From assembly GCF_900176335.1 (NCBI RefSeq), contig NZ_FWXW01000002.1:62001-126000 (forward strand): a stretch of DNA of 64,000 nucleotides, in the 5' to 3' direction. Made by a program: the position numbers and the translations under genes. This DNA is from Papillibacter cinnamivorans DSM 12816 (GTDB lineage Bacteria; Bacillota; Clostridia; Oscillospirales; Oscillospiraceae). The notes beneath the pieces were generated by a model. That model had not been told where the DNA came from. It was given only the letters and a program-made list of their open reading frames with translations, and searched no databases. Shown here piece by piece: positions 52,458-64,000 of the stretch. Position 1 is the stretch's first letter. Each line of letters begins with the position of its first letter.

Positions 52458-53666
52458 TCAGGAGTTGATCTTGGTGACGACGCCGGAGCCCACGGTCCTG
52501 CCGCCCTCGCGGATGGCGAAGCGGAGGCCTTCCTCGATGGCGATGGGGGTGATGAGTTCCACGTTGATATCCACGTGGTCGCCCGGCATGCACATCTCAA
52601 CGCCTTCCGGCAGGGTGATGACGCCCGTCACGTCCGTGGTCCGGAAGTAGAACTGGGGCCGGTAGTTGTTGAAAAACGGAGTGTGCCGGCCGCCCTCTTC
52701 CTTGGACAGGACGTAAACTTTACCGAGAAACTTGGTGTGGGGATGAATGGAACCGGGCTTGGACAGAACCTGGCCTCGTTCCACTTCCTTCTTGGTGATG
52801 CCCCGAAGGAGGGTGCCGATGTTGTCTCCGGCTTCCGCGTAGTCCAGCAGTTTCCGGAACATCTCGACGCCGGTGACCACGGTCTTCTTTTTCTCTTCGG
52901 TGAGGCCCACGATTTCAACCTCGTCGCCCACTTTGACCTTTCCGCGCTCCACACGGCCGGTGGCCACGGTGCCGCGTCCGGTGATGGTGAAAACGTCTTC
53001 CACGGGCATAAGGAAGGGCAGGTCGGATTTCCGTTCGGGGGTCTTGATATAGGTATCCACGGCGTCCATCAGCTCATGGATGCACTGGTACTCCGGCGCG
53101 TTGGGGTCGGTGGAGGTGGACTCCAGGGCTTTGAGGGCGGAACCCTTGATGATGGGGATGTCGTCGCCCGGGAACTCGTACTTGGTGAGGGTCTCGCGGA
53201 CTTCCATCTCCACCAGCTCGATGAGCTCGGGATCGTCCACCTGGTCGATCTTGTTGAGGAATACGACGATATAAGGCACACCCACCTGACGGGCCAGCAG
53301 GATGTGCTCCTTGGTCTGGGCCATGGGTCCGTCGGTTGCGGCGATAACCAGGATCGCGCCGTCCATCTGGGCGGCTCCGGTGATCATGTTCTTAATATAG
53401 TCGGCGTGGCCCGGGCAGTCGACGTGGGCATAGTGCCGGGTTGCAGTCTGATATTCCACGTGGGCGGTATTGATTGTGATGCCGCGGGCGCGCTCTTCGG
53501 GGGCCTTGTCGATCATATCATAAGCGGTAAAGGTGGCCGCCTTGGGATCGCCCAGAGCGAGGACCTTGGTGATAGCGGCGGTAAGAGTGGTCTTGCCATG
53601 ATCCACGTGACCAATGGTGCCAATATTTACGTGGGGCTTCGTTCTTTCAAACTTCTGTTTAGCCAT
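52458..53666 (-). CDS. tuf: Elongation factor Tu
   Basis: EF-Tu brings aminoacyl-tRNA to the ribosome. The 402-residue protein has GHVDHGKTT (G1), the switch region [19 protein letters not shown] (G3), NKID (G4) and SALKALE (G5), then beta-barrel domains 2 and 3 ending [19 protein letters not shown] precedes the ATG. It lies 105 bases after fusA and has a probable promoter of its own. Only one tuf copy is seen here. Confidence 0.98.
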   Translation of the reverse strand: MAKQKFERTKPHVNIGTIGHVDHGKTTLTAAITKVLALGDPKAATFTAYDMIDKAPEERARGITINTAHVEYQTATRHYAHVDCPGHADYIKNMITGAAQMDGAILVIAATDGPMAQTKEHILLARQVGVPYIVVFLNKIDQVDDPELIELVEMEVRETLTKYEFPGDDIPIIKGSALKALESTSTDPNAPEYQCIHELMDAVDTYIKTPERKSDLPFLMPVEDVFTITGRGTVATGRVERGKVKVGDEVEIVGLTEEKKKTVVTGVEMFRKLLDYAEAGDNIGTLLRGITKKEVERGQVLSKPGSIHPHTKFLGKVYVLSKEEGGRHTPFFNNYRPQFYFRTTDVTGVITLPEGVEMCMPGDHVDINVELITPIAIEEGLRFAIREGGRTVGSGVVTKINS

Positions 53667-53720
53667 GGTGAATGAATCCTCCTTATTTAATACAGTATAT
53701 AATTCCGTTTATCTGGTGCT

Positions 53721-53749
53721 ATTTTATAGCATTTTACCCGCAGATGCAA
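53721..53749 (-). promoter_or_regulatory. Possible internal promoter of tuf
   Basis: In the fusA-tuf gap, minus strand, TTGCAT (53744-53749) and TAAAAT (53721-53726) are 17 bases apart. This would allow extra EF-Tu synthesis, as is common in str operons. Confidence 0.45.
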
Positions 53750-53771
53750 TAAAAAACCGTAATCTGCCGGG

Positions 53772-55856
53772 TCATGCGTTTTGCGGGAAGCGCTTGTCGA
53801 TGATCTTCTCCTGGATGGACTTGGGGATCTCCACATAGTGGCTGGGTTCCATGCTGTACTGGCCCCGGCCCTGGGTACGGGAGCGCAGATCGGTGGCATA
53901 TCCGAACATCTCCGACAGCGGAACGAAAGCGTCGATCTGCTGGGCCCCCGTGCGGGCTTCCATGCCCTGGATCTGGCCGCGCCTGGAGTTGAGATCGCCG
54001 ATGACGTCGCCCATGTATTCCTCCGGAACGATGACGGAAACCTTCATGATGGGCTCCAGCAGGACGGGGTCCGCCTTCCGGCAAGCCTCCTTGAAGGCCA
54101 TGGAGGCCGCGATCTTGAAAGCCATTTCCGAAGAGTCCACCTCATGGTAGGAGCCGTCGTACAGCGTTACCTTCACGTCCACCACCGGATAACCGGCCAG
54201 AACGCCGGCCTGCATCGCGCCCTGGATGCCCTGATCCACCGCGGGAATGAATTCCTTGGGGATGGCGCCTCCCACGACTTTGTTGATAAACTCATAGCCC
54301 TTGCCCGATTCGTTGGGCTCGGCGATGATCTTGACATGACCGTACTGGCCCTTGCCGCCGGACTGACGGGCGTATTTGTTGTCCACGTCCGCCGACTTGC
54401 GGATGGTCTCCTTGTAGGCCACCTGGGGCTTGCCTACGTTGGCCTCCACCTTGAACTCCCGAAGAAGCCTGTCGACGATGATCTCCAGGTGCAGCTCGCC
54501 CATGCCGGCGATGATGGTCTGACCCGTCTCCTCGTCCGTGTAGGTCTTGAAGGTGGGATCCTCCTCGGCCAGCTTCATAAGGGCGATGCCCATCTTCTCC
54601 TGGCCGGCCTTGGTCTTCGGCTCGATGGCCACCCGGATGACGGGCTCGGGAAACTCCATGGACTCCAGGATGATGGGGTGTTTCTCATCGCACAGGGTAT
54701 CCCCCGTGGTGGTGTTCTTCAGTCCCACCGCCGCGGCGATGTCGCCCGAATAGACGATATCGATGTCCTCCCGGTGGTTGGCGTGCATCTGCAGGATCCG
54801 CCCGAAACGCTCCCGGTGGCCCTTCGTGGAATTGAGCACGGATGAGCCGGTGGTGAGGGTTCCGGAATAGACCCGGAAGAAGGAGAGCCTTCCCACGTAC
54901 GGGTCGGTCATGATTTTAAACGCCAGCGCGGAAAACGGCGCCGAATCGTCGGACGGGCGGCTGTCCTCTTCCCCGGTTTCGGGGTCGACGCCCTTGATAT
55001 CGGGGACGTCCAGAGGCGACGGCAGGTAGTCCACCACCGCATCCAGCAGCTTTTGGACTCCCTTGTTCTTGTAAGAGCTTCCGCAGGTGACGGGGATCAT
55101 TTTCACGGCGACGGTGGCTGCCCGGATTGCTTTCCGGACGGAGTCCATCGGCACCGTTTCCCCTTCCAGGTATTTTTCCATGATCTCGTCATCAAAATCG
55201 GAGACGGCCTCCAGAAGCTTGATGTGATATTCCTCGGCCAGCTCTTTCATGTCCGCAGGGATCTCTTCCACGCGCATGTCCTTGCCCAGGTCGTCGTAAT
55301 AGATGTCGGCCTTCATCTCCACCAGATCGATGATCCCCTTGAAAGTATCCTCGCTGCCGATGGGAAGCTGAATGGGAACGGCGTTGCATTTGAGCCGCTC
55401 CTCGATCATGCGCAGAACGTTGAAAAAGTCCGCCCCCATGATGTCCATCTTGTTGACGTACACCAGCCGCGGCACATGGTAATGGTCAGCCTGACGCCAG
55501 ACGGTTTCCGACTGGGGCTCCACACCGCCTTTCGCGCACATAACGGTCACCGAGCCGTCCAGGACGCGCAGAGACCGCTCCACTTCCACGGTGAAATCCA
55601 CATGGCCCGGAGTGTCGATGATATTGATGCGGTGATTCTTCCAGTGGCAGGTGGTTGCAGCGGAGGTGATGGTGATGCCCCGCTCCTGCTCCTGCTCCAT
55701 CCAGTCCATCGTCGCATTTCCGTCATGGACCTCGCCCATCTTGTAGTTTACGCCGGTATAGTAGAGGATCCGTTCGGTGGTGGTCGTCTTGCCCGCGTCA
55801 ATGTGGGCCATGATGCCGATATTTCTTGTTTTCTCCAGCGGGAATTGCCTTGGCAT
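53772..55856 (-). CDS. fusA: Elongation factor G
   Basis: This 694-residue translocase GTPase has [19 protein letters not shown] (G1), [12 protein letters not shown] (switch I), DTPGHVDF (G3) and [10 protein letters not shown] (G4), then domains II-V, including the domain [17 protein letters not shown] region and the C-terminal [33 protein letters not shown] precedes the ATG. It follows rpsG by 15 bases. The sequence is EF-G1 type with no sign of a fusidic-acid-protection paralogue. Confidence 0.98.
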   Translation of the reverse strand: MPRQFPLEKTRNIGIMAHIDAGKTTTTERILYYTGVNYKMGEVHDGNATMDWMEQEQERGITITSAATTCHWKNHRINIIDTPGHVDFTVEVERSLRVLDGSVTVMCAKGGVEPQSETVWRQADHYHVPRLVYVNKMDIMGADFFNVLRMIEERLKCNAVPIQLPIGSEDTFKGIIDLVEMKADIYYDDLGKDMRVEEIPADMKELAEEYHIKLLEAVSDFDDEIMEKYLEGETVPMDSVRKAIRAATVAVKMIPVTCGSSYKNKGVQKLLDAVVDYLPSPLDVPDIKGVDPETGEEDSRPSDDSAPFSALAFKIMTDPYVGRLSFFRVYSGTLTTGSSVLNSTKGHRERFGRILQMHANHREDIDIVYSGDIAAAVGLKNTTTGDTLCDEKHPIILESMEFPEPVIRVAIEPKTKAGQEKMGIALMKLAEEDPTFKTYTDEETGQTIIAGMGELHLEIIVDRLLREFKVEANVGKPQVAYKETIRKSADVDNKYARQSGGKGQYGHVKIIAEPNESGKGYEFINKVVGGAIPKEFIPAVDQGIQGAMQAGVLAGYPVVDVKVTLYDGSYHEVDSSEMAFKIAASMAFKEACRKADPVLLEPIMKVSVIVPEEYMGDVIGDLNSRRGQIQGMEARTGAQQIDAFVPLSEMFGYATDLRSRTQGRGQYSMEPSHYVEIPKSIQEKIIDKRFPQNA

Positions 55857-55871
55857 ACTATTGTCTCCTTC

Positions 55872-56342
55872 TTACCAGCGGTAATGTGCGAACGCTTTGT
55901 TGGCTTCCGCCATCTTATGGGTGTCCTCGCGTTTCTTGACGGCGTTTCCAAGGCTGTTGCTTGCGTCCATGATCTCGCCGGCGAGACGTTCCCTCATAGT
56001 CTTTTCGCTTCTTGCGCGGGAATAATTGGTCAGCCAGCGCAGGCCGAGTGTCTGCCTGCGTTCCGGCCGGACCTCCATGGGTACCTGGTAGGTGGCGCCG
56101 CCTACGCGGCGTGCCTTTACCTCCAGGGACGGCATGATGTTGTCCAGCGCCTGGGTGAATACGTCCAAAGCGTCTTTTCCTGTTTTCTTGTTGATGATTT
56201 CAAACGCGCCGTAAACCACCTTTTGGGCCACGCCCTTTTTCCCGTCGTACATGATACCGTTTACAAGCTTGGTCACCAGGACGGAGTTGTATAAGGGGTC
56301 CGGTAAAATTTCTCTTTTGGGTACGTTTCCTCTTCTGGGCAC
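55872..56342 (-). CDS. rpsG: 30S ribosomal protein S7
   Basis: S7 nucleates assembly of the 30S head. The start is the GTG at 56342, giving 156 residues beginning [15 protein letters not shown]. An in-frame ATG six codons earlier is rejected because AAGGAGGG overlaps it. Other conserved blocks are [38 protein letters not shown] and the C-terminal [19 protein letters not shown]. It follows rpsL across a 182-base gap that contains no gene. Confidence 0.97.
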   Translation of the reverse strand: MPRRGNVPKREILPDPLYNSVLVTKLVNGIMYDGKKGVAQKVVYGAFEIINKKTGKDALDVFTQALDNIMPSLEVKARRVGGATYQVPMEVRPERRQTLGLRWLTNYSRARSEKTMRERLAGEIMDASNSLGNAVKKREDTHKMAEANKAFAHYRW

Positions 56343-56524
56343 TTTGCTTCCCTCCTTCACAATCTGATTTCATAGGTACTCGAAAGCATGCCCGCTTCCG
56401 TACGGACCGCCCGGAAAAAGACGGCCCGCTGTGCCTGCCCGAGGTTTATAAATAAACGTCAGGGCAAGGCGTTTACCTTGCGCCCAAGGTATGATGCTTC
56501 ATTTTTAGGATATCGCAAACGGCC

Positions 56525-56959
56525 CTACTTCTTGGCTGCCGTTTTGCCCGCCTTCGGCCGCTTTGCTCCGTACTTGGAGCGCGCCTGCTTGCGGTTTGCC
56601 ACGCCCTGGGTGTCCAGAGTGCCGCGGATGATGTGGTAACGGACGCCCGGAAGGTCCTTGACGCGTCCGCCGCGGATCATCACCACTGAGTGCTCCTGCA
56701 GGTTGTGTCCCACGCCCGGAATATAGGCCGTGACCTCATAACCGTTGGTCAGGCGCACACGGGCGATCTTCCGCAGGGCCGAGTTCGGCTTTTTCGGAGT
56801 GGAAGTTCTCACCGCGGTGCATACGCCCCGCTTCTGGGGAGAAGGCAGATCGGTCTCCTGGTTTTTCAGGGTGTTCAGACCGTGCTGCATGGCGGGAGAC
56901 GTGGACTTGTAGGTGACCTGTTCTCTTCCCTTTCTCACGAGCTGATTGAATGTCGGCAT
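56525..56959 (-). CDS. rpsL: 30S ribosomal protein S12
   Basis: This 144-residue decoding-site protein reads [23 protein letters not shown], then [68 protein letters not shown]. The lysines where streptomycin-resistance changes arise (TPKKPNSA and GRVKDLP) are wild type. AAAGGAGGAAAAAC precedes the ATG. The 155-base gap to the L7Ae gene has a GC-rich hairpin near 57003-57030. Confidence 0.98.
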   Translation of the reverse strand: MPTFNQLVRKGREQVTYKSTSPAMQHGLNTLKNQETDLPSPQKRGVCTAVRTSTPKKPNSALRKIARVRLTNGYEVTAYIPGVGHNLQEHSVVMIRGGRVKDLPGVRYHIIRGTLDTQGVANRKQARSKYGAKRPKAGKTAAKK

Positions 56960-57114
56960 GTTTTTCCTCCTTTCCTCAAGCGATGGGGTTTGCCGTGGCC
57001 CCCTGCCGGCGTCGCCGGTACGGGGCCGGGAACTCCCGCGCTATCCCTTTGATGGAATACACGCAAAAGTATATTTTTACGCAATATGGCATTCATATTC
57101 CGTAAAAAACAAAA

Positions 57115-57357
57115 TTACTTCAGGAGAACCGCCGCGGCGGCTCCCACTTCGATGCCGCAGGCCCGCCCCAGTTCCAGCATGGTGGGAACGGCTTCCGCGG
57201 GCACCCCGTGCTGCTGGCACAGTTCCCCCATTGTCTCCCGGATCTCCGGATCCGCGTCCTGGGCGAGAAAAGCCCGTTCTGCTGCGCCTTCCCGGATTGC
57301 CTTGCGGGACTGCTTGATGCCGATTACTTTTTTCCCTGTGCTCAGTAAAGAGAGCAA
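57115..57357 (-). CDS. L7Ae-family ribosomal protein (YbxF/YlxQ type)
   Basis: This 80-residue K-turn-binding protein has the L7Ae-like core GKKVIGIKQSRKAIREGAAERAFLAQDADPEIRETM and a C-terminal AAAAVLL helix. Position between rpoC and rpsL is the standard place of ybxF in Bacillota. An ATG ten codons upstream (57387) also gives an open frame, but a perfect AGGAGG lies inside that extension and points to a TTG start at 57357; both fit the family length (about 80-90). Confidence 0.85.
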   Translation of the reverse strand: MLSLLSTGKKVIGIKQSRKAIREGAAERAFLAQDADPEIRETMGELCQQHGVPAEAVPTMLELGRACGIEVGAAAAVLLK

Positions 57358-57423
57358 GCTCTGTCCCTCCTGTCCGGTTTTCCGCATGATTCAGTCTGCG
57401 CAGTTCAACCTGCGCAAAGTGAA

Positions 57424-57452
57424 ATTATACCATACGGAAAATGGCCCGTCAA
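57424..57452 (-). promoter_or_regulatory. Promoter of the L7Ae-rpsL-rpsG-fusA group
   Basis: On the minus strand, TTGACG (57447-57452) and perfect TATAAT (57424-57429) are 17 bases apart in the gap after rpoC. A short hairpin (GCGCAG/CTGCGC, about 57394-57412) lies in the leader. Confidence 0.78.
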
Positions 57453-57549
57453 GACCGGTTTTATATGGTTTTTTCCGGAATTGGAGCAGTCCCGCGCCTT
57501 TCCGGTTCCGAAAAGGCCGGGACGGGCTCACATACGGTTTCCCTTGGTA

Positions 57550-61098
<3,549 letters not shown>

Positions 61099-61173
61099 AT
61101 TCGCTTTCCTCCTTATATTTCAATCGAATGTCCCGTCCGGCGTCCCGGGGTTTCCCCGCGCCGGGCCAGAAGA

Positions 61174-64000
61174 TTATTCGATGTCAAACAGCTCGCCGTC
61201 CGCTTCCCCTTCTTCTCCGTCGTCGAAGGTCAGATCGTCCTCTTCGTCCTCCACGTCCTCGATGCCGAAGCCGCCGGCGGCGATTTCCTCCTCCTCGGCG
61301 ACGTAGACGTCGTCCTCGCCCCTGCGGCTCTGGAAGGTATCCATGTCCTCGTCGTCCTTGAGCTCGATCTCACTTCCGTTTTTGTCCAGCACCCGGATAT
61401 CCAGGCACAAAGACTGCAGCTCTTTCACCAGCACCTTGAAGGACTCGGGAACCCCCGGTTTGGGGACGTTGTGCCCCTTTACGATGGCCTCGTAGGTCCG
61501 GACCCGTCCGGTGACGTCGTCGGACTTCACCGTGAGGATCTCCTGAAGGGTGTAGGCCGCGCCGTATGCCTCCAGCGCCCAGACTTCCATTTCGCCGAAG
61601 CGCTGACCGCCGAACTGCGCCTTGCCGCCCAAAGGCTGCTGGGTCACCAGGGAGTAAGGTCCCGTGGACCGGGCGTGGATTTTGTCGTCCACCAGGTGGT
61701 GCAGCTTCATGAAGTAGACATATCCCACGGTGACGGGGTTGTCGAACTGATCCCCCGTGCGTCCGTCGTACAGGATGCTCTTTCCGTCGGGTCTGAGACC
61801 CGCGAGCTTGAGGGTTTCTTCAATCTCCGTCTCGTTGGCGCCGTCGAAGATGGGACTTGCCACCTTCCAGCCCAGAACCTTTGCCGCGTATCCCAGATGG
61901 ACCTCCAGAACCTGTCCGATATTCATACGGGAGGGAACGCCCAGGGGGTTGAGCACGATGTCAAGAGGCGTTCCGTCCGGCAGAAACGGCATGTCTTCCT
62001 GGGGCAGGATACGGGATACCACGCCCTTGTTTCCGTGGCGGCCGGCCATCTTGTCGCCCACGGAGATCTTTCTCTTCTGGGCGATGTAGCATCTCACCAC
62101 CATGTTGACTCCCGGGTTCAGCTCGTCGCCGTTTTCCCGGGTGAATACCTTAACGTCCACCACGATGCCGCTCTCACCGTGAGGCACCTTCAAAGAGGTG
62201 TCCCTGACCTCCCGGGCTTTTTCGCCGAAAATGGCGCGTAGCAGCCGCTCCTCGGCGGTGAGGTCCGTTTCGCCCTTAGGCGTGACCTTGCCCACCAGAA
62301 TATCTCCCGAGCGCACCTCCGCGCCCACGCGGATGATGCCCCTCTCGTCCAGATCCTTCAGCGCGTCCTCGCCCACGTTGGGGATGTCCCGGGTAATTTC
62401 CTCGGGTCCCAGCTTGGTGTCCCGCGCGTCGATTTCATACTCTTCGATGTGAATGGAGGAAAAGATGTCCTCCCGTACCAGTCTCTCGTTAATGAGGATG
62501 GCGTCCTCGTAGTTGTAGCCTTCCCAGGTCATAAAACCAACCAGGATGTTCCGGCCCAGGGAGATTTCCCCCTCGCTGGTGGAAGGGCCGTCCGCCAGCA
62601 CCGCGGTGGGCCCCACCCGGTCTCCCGCCGTGACGATGGGCCGCTGGTTGATGCAGGTGCCGTGGTTGGAACGGAGGAATTTGGTAAGCCTGTAATTCTT
62701 GTTTTCCCCGCCATCGTAGCGCACGGAGATGGAATTGGCGCTCACGTTTGTAACCGTGCCATCCCCCTCCGCGATGAGAGCCACCTCAGAGTCGATACAG
62801 GCCTTGTGTTCGATGCCGGTGGCCACGATGGGCGCCTCGGTGATCAGCAGGGGCACCGCCTGGCGCTGCATGTTGGAACCCATGAGGGCGCGGTTTGCGT
62901 CGTCGTTTTCCAGGAAGGGAATCATAGCCGTAGCCACCGAAACCATCATCTTGCTGGAAACGTCCACATAGTCCACCCTGGCCCGGTCCAGTTCGATAAT
63001 CTCGTCTCTGTGGCGGCAGGTGATGCGTTCGTTTTTCAGGCAGCTGTTCTCGTCCACCGGTTCGCTGGCCTGAGCAATAATGTACTGGTCCTCCACGTCG
63101 GCGGTCATGTACACCACTTCGTCGGTCACCCGGTGGGTCTTTTTGTCCACCCTGCGGTAAGGCGCCTCGATGAAGCCGTACTGGTTGATTCTCGCGTAAG
63201 TGGCGAGGTAGGAGATCAGTCCGATGTTGGGTCCTTCCGGCGTCTCAATGGGGCACATGCGGCCGTAATGGCTGTAGTGCACGTCGCGCACGTCCATATT
63301 GGCTCTCTCCCGGGAAAGGCCGCCGGGGCCCAGGGCGGAAAGCCTTCTCTTGTGGGTCAGCTCCGCCAGGGGGTTGGTCTGGTCCATGAACTGGGACAGG
63401 GGCGAGGAGCCGAAAAACTCCTTGATGGACGCCGTCACCGGCCGGATATTGATGAGGGACTGGGGCGTCACGATATCCAGGTCCTGAATGGTCATGCGCT
63501 CCCGGATCACCCGCTCCATCCGTGAAAACCCGATCCGGAACTGGTTCTGCAGAAGCTCGCCCACCGAACGGAGCCTCCGGTTTCCCAGATGGTCGATGTC
63601 GTCCGAGGTGGCAAGCCCGAAAGCCAGGCAGTTTAAAAAGTTGATGGAGGAGAAAATATCGTCGACGATGATGTGCTTGGGGATCAGATCGTCGATCCTC
63701 CGGCGCACCGCTTCCTGCACATCCTCGTTTTCCGCGTTCTCCAGGATCTCCCGGAGGACCGAAAGCCTTACCCGCTCGGTAACGCCCGCCGCCGCCGGAT
63801 CAAATTCTACGAACCGGCCTATATTTACCATGTAGTTGGAAAATACCTTCACCTGCTGGCCGTCCACCAGGACGGTGGCTTCGCAGACGCCCAGCTCGTC
63901 CAGTTCGTGGGCCCGCTCCCGGGAAATGATTTCTCCGGCTTCCGCCACTACCTCTCCCGTCATGGGATCGGAAATGGGAAGGGCCAGCTCGCAGTCCACG
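61174..64000 (-). CDS. rpoB: DNA-directed RNA polymerase subunit beta, C-terminal part (start outside window)
   Basis: About 941 codons of the beta subunit lie in the window; the N-terminal ~250-300 residues are beyond its right edge. The rifampicin region reads [21 protein letters not shown] at about 63350-63420, then [11 protein letters not shown]. Further blocks are [44 protein letters not shown] and the C-terminal [24 protein letters not shown]-type sequence ([20 protein letters not shown]). The C-terminal ~70 residues are very acidic, as in many Clostridia. One rifampicin-pocket residue differs from consensus. Confidence 0.99.
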   Translation of the reverse strand, partial: VDCELALPISDPMTGEVVAEAGEIISRERAHELDELGVCEATVLVDGQQVKVFSNYMVNIGRFVEFDPAAAGVTERVRLSVLREILENAENEDVQEAVRRRIDDLIPKHIIVDDIFSSINFLNCLAFGLATSDDIDHLGNRRLRSVGELLQNQFRIGFSRMERVIRERMTIQDLDIVTPQSLINIRPVTASIKEFFGSSPLSQFMDQTNPLAELTHKRRLSALGPGGLSRERANMDVRDVHYSHYGRMCPIETPEGPNIGLISYLATYARINQYGFIEAPYRRVDKKTHRVTDEVVYMTADVEDQYIIAQASEPVDENSCLKNERITCRHRDEIIELDRARVDYVDVSSKMMVSVATAMIPFLENDDANRALMGSNMQRQAVPLLITEAPIVATGIEHKACIDSEVALIAEGDGTVTNVSANSISVRYDGGENKNYRLTKFLRSNHGTCINQRPIVTAGDRVGPTAVLADGPSTSEGEISLGRNILVGFMTWEGYNYEDAILINERLVREDIFSSIHIEEYEIDARDTKLGPEEITRDIPNVGEDALKDLDERGIIRVGAEVRSGDILVGKVTPKGETDLTAEERLLRAIFGEKAREVRDTSLKVPHGESGIVVDVKVFTRENGDELNPGVNMVVRCYIAQKRKISVGDKMAGRHGNKGVVSRILPQEDMPFLPDGTPLDIVLNPLGVPSRMNIGQVLEVHLGYAAKVLGWKVASPIFDGANETEIEETLKLAGLRPDGKSILYDGRTGDQFDNPVTVGYVYFMKLHHLVDDKIHARSTGPYSLVTQQPLGGKAQFGGQRFGEMEVWALEAYGAAYTLQEILTVKSDDVTGRVRTYEAIVKGHNVPKPGVPESFKVLVKELQSLCLDIRVLDKNGSEIELKDDEDMDTFQSRRGEDDVYVAEEEEIAAGGFGIEDVEDEEDDLTFDDGEEGEADGELFDIE

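Noticed and set aside
53614-53838. 74-codon plus-strand frame in the fusA-tuf gap
   Set aside because: It is antisense to the ends of tuf and fusA and covers the tuf promoter.

Overview
The window is a 64 kb piece of a moderately GC-rich Bacillota (Clostridia) chromosome, most like an Oscillospiraceae/Eubacteriales gut anaerobe. That placement is an inference from gene content: the efp/Xaa-Pro peptidase/CD1247-type zinc-ribbon cluster, an L7Ae-type protein between rpoC and rpsL, a membrane pyrophosphatase, BlaI/BlaR1, DUF4830, consensus TTGACA-N17-TATAAT promoters with strong AGGAGG ribosome-binding sites, and frequent GTG/TTG starts. Almost everything is housekeeping. No phage, transposase, CRISPR array, defence island, rRNA or tRNA gene was recognised.

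Layout. 1-9.5 kb is read on the plus strand: the tail of a membrane H+/Na+ pyrophosphatase, a Pit phosphate transporter with its DUF47/PhoU-like partner, a YbhJ-like aconitase-family hydratase, a split chromate-transporter pair, and nadA-nadB-nadC (de novo NAD synthesis). From 9.8 kb to the end nearly all genes are on the minus strand; the exceptions are a GH18-like gene (16.8 kb) and a DUF4830 gene (51.7 kb). 9.8-12.5 kb holds a BlaI/BlaR1-type regulator pair with two visible operators and a small membrane protein. 12.6-16.3 kb holds a zinc-ribbon protein, efp, an Xaa-Pro peptidase, an endonuclease-IV-like TIM barrel and yqeG. 17.7-25.3 kb holds rpsU and then rph-rdgB-yhbY-nadD/yqeK fusion-LCP-rsfS-leuS. 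25.4-39.6 kb holds topA-trmFO-plsX-acpP-rnc-radical SAM-smc-ftsY, preceded by an rRNA methylase and dprA. 39.7-45.1 kb holds ktrAB and greA-lysS with an unrecognised protein upstream. 45.4-50.6 kb is a division/wall cluster: PucR-like regulator, ftsE, ftsX, an EnvC-like M23 protein and a CtpA protease. 50.7-52.2 kb holds rluB and DUF4830. 52.5-64 kb is the rpoB(partial)-rpoC-L7Ae-rpsL-rpsG-fusA-tuf block.

How the genes fit together. Three of the four NAD-related enzymes form one operon, and NadD sits 13 kb away, fused to a YqeK HD phosphohydrolase. FtsEX is next to a periplasmic-type M23/coiled-coil protein, the arrangement expected for FtsEX-gated peptidoglycan hydrolysis. Pyrophosphatase, Pit and DUF47 sit together around phosphate handling. 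Ribosome and translation factors (efp, rpsU, rsfS, yhbY, leuS, lysS, rnc, rluB, tuf, fusA, rpsG, rpsL) dominate the minus strand.

Unusual content lies mainly between genes. There are several dense hairpin arrays (9.5-9.76, 16.3-16.74, 30.06-30.19 and 52.3-52.4 kb), a BlaR1-like sensor with no visible penicillin-binding domain, a GH18-like protein with no signal peptide, and a non-consensus proline in the rifampicin-binding region of RpoB. I found no convincing undescribed multi-gene system. The hairpin arrays and the unrecognised proteins are the best places to look.
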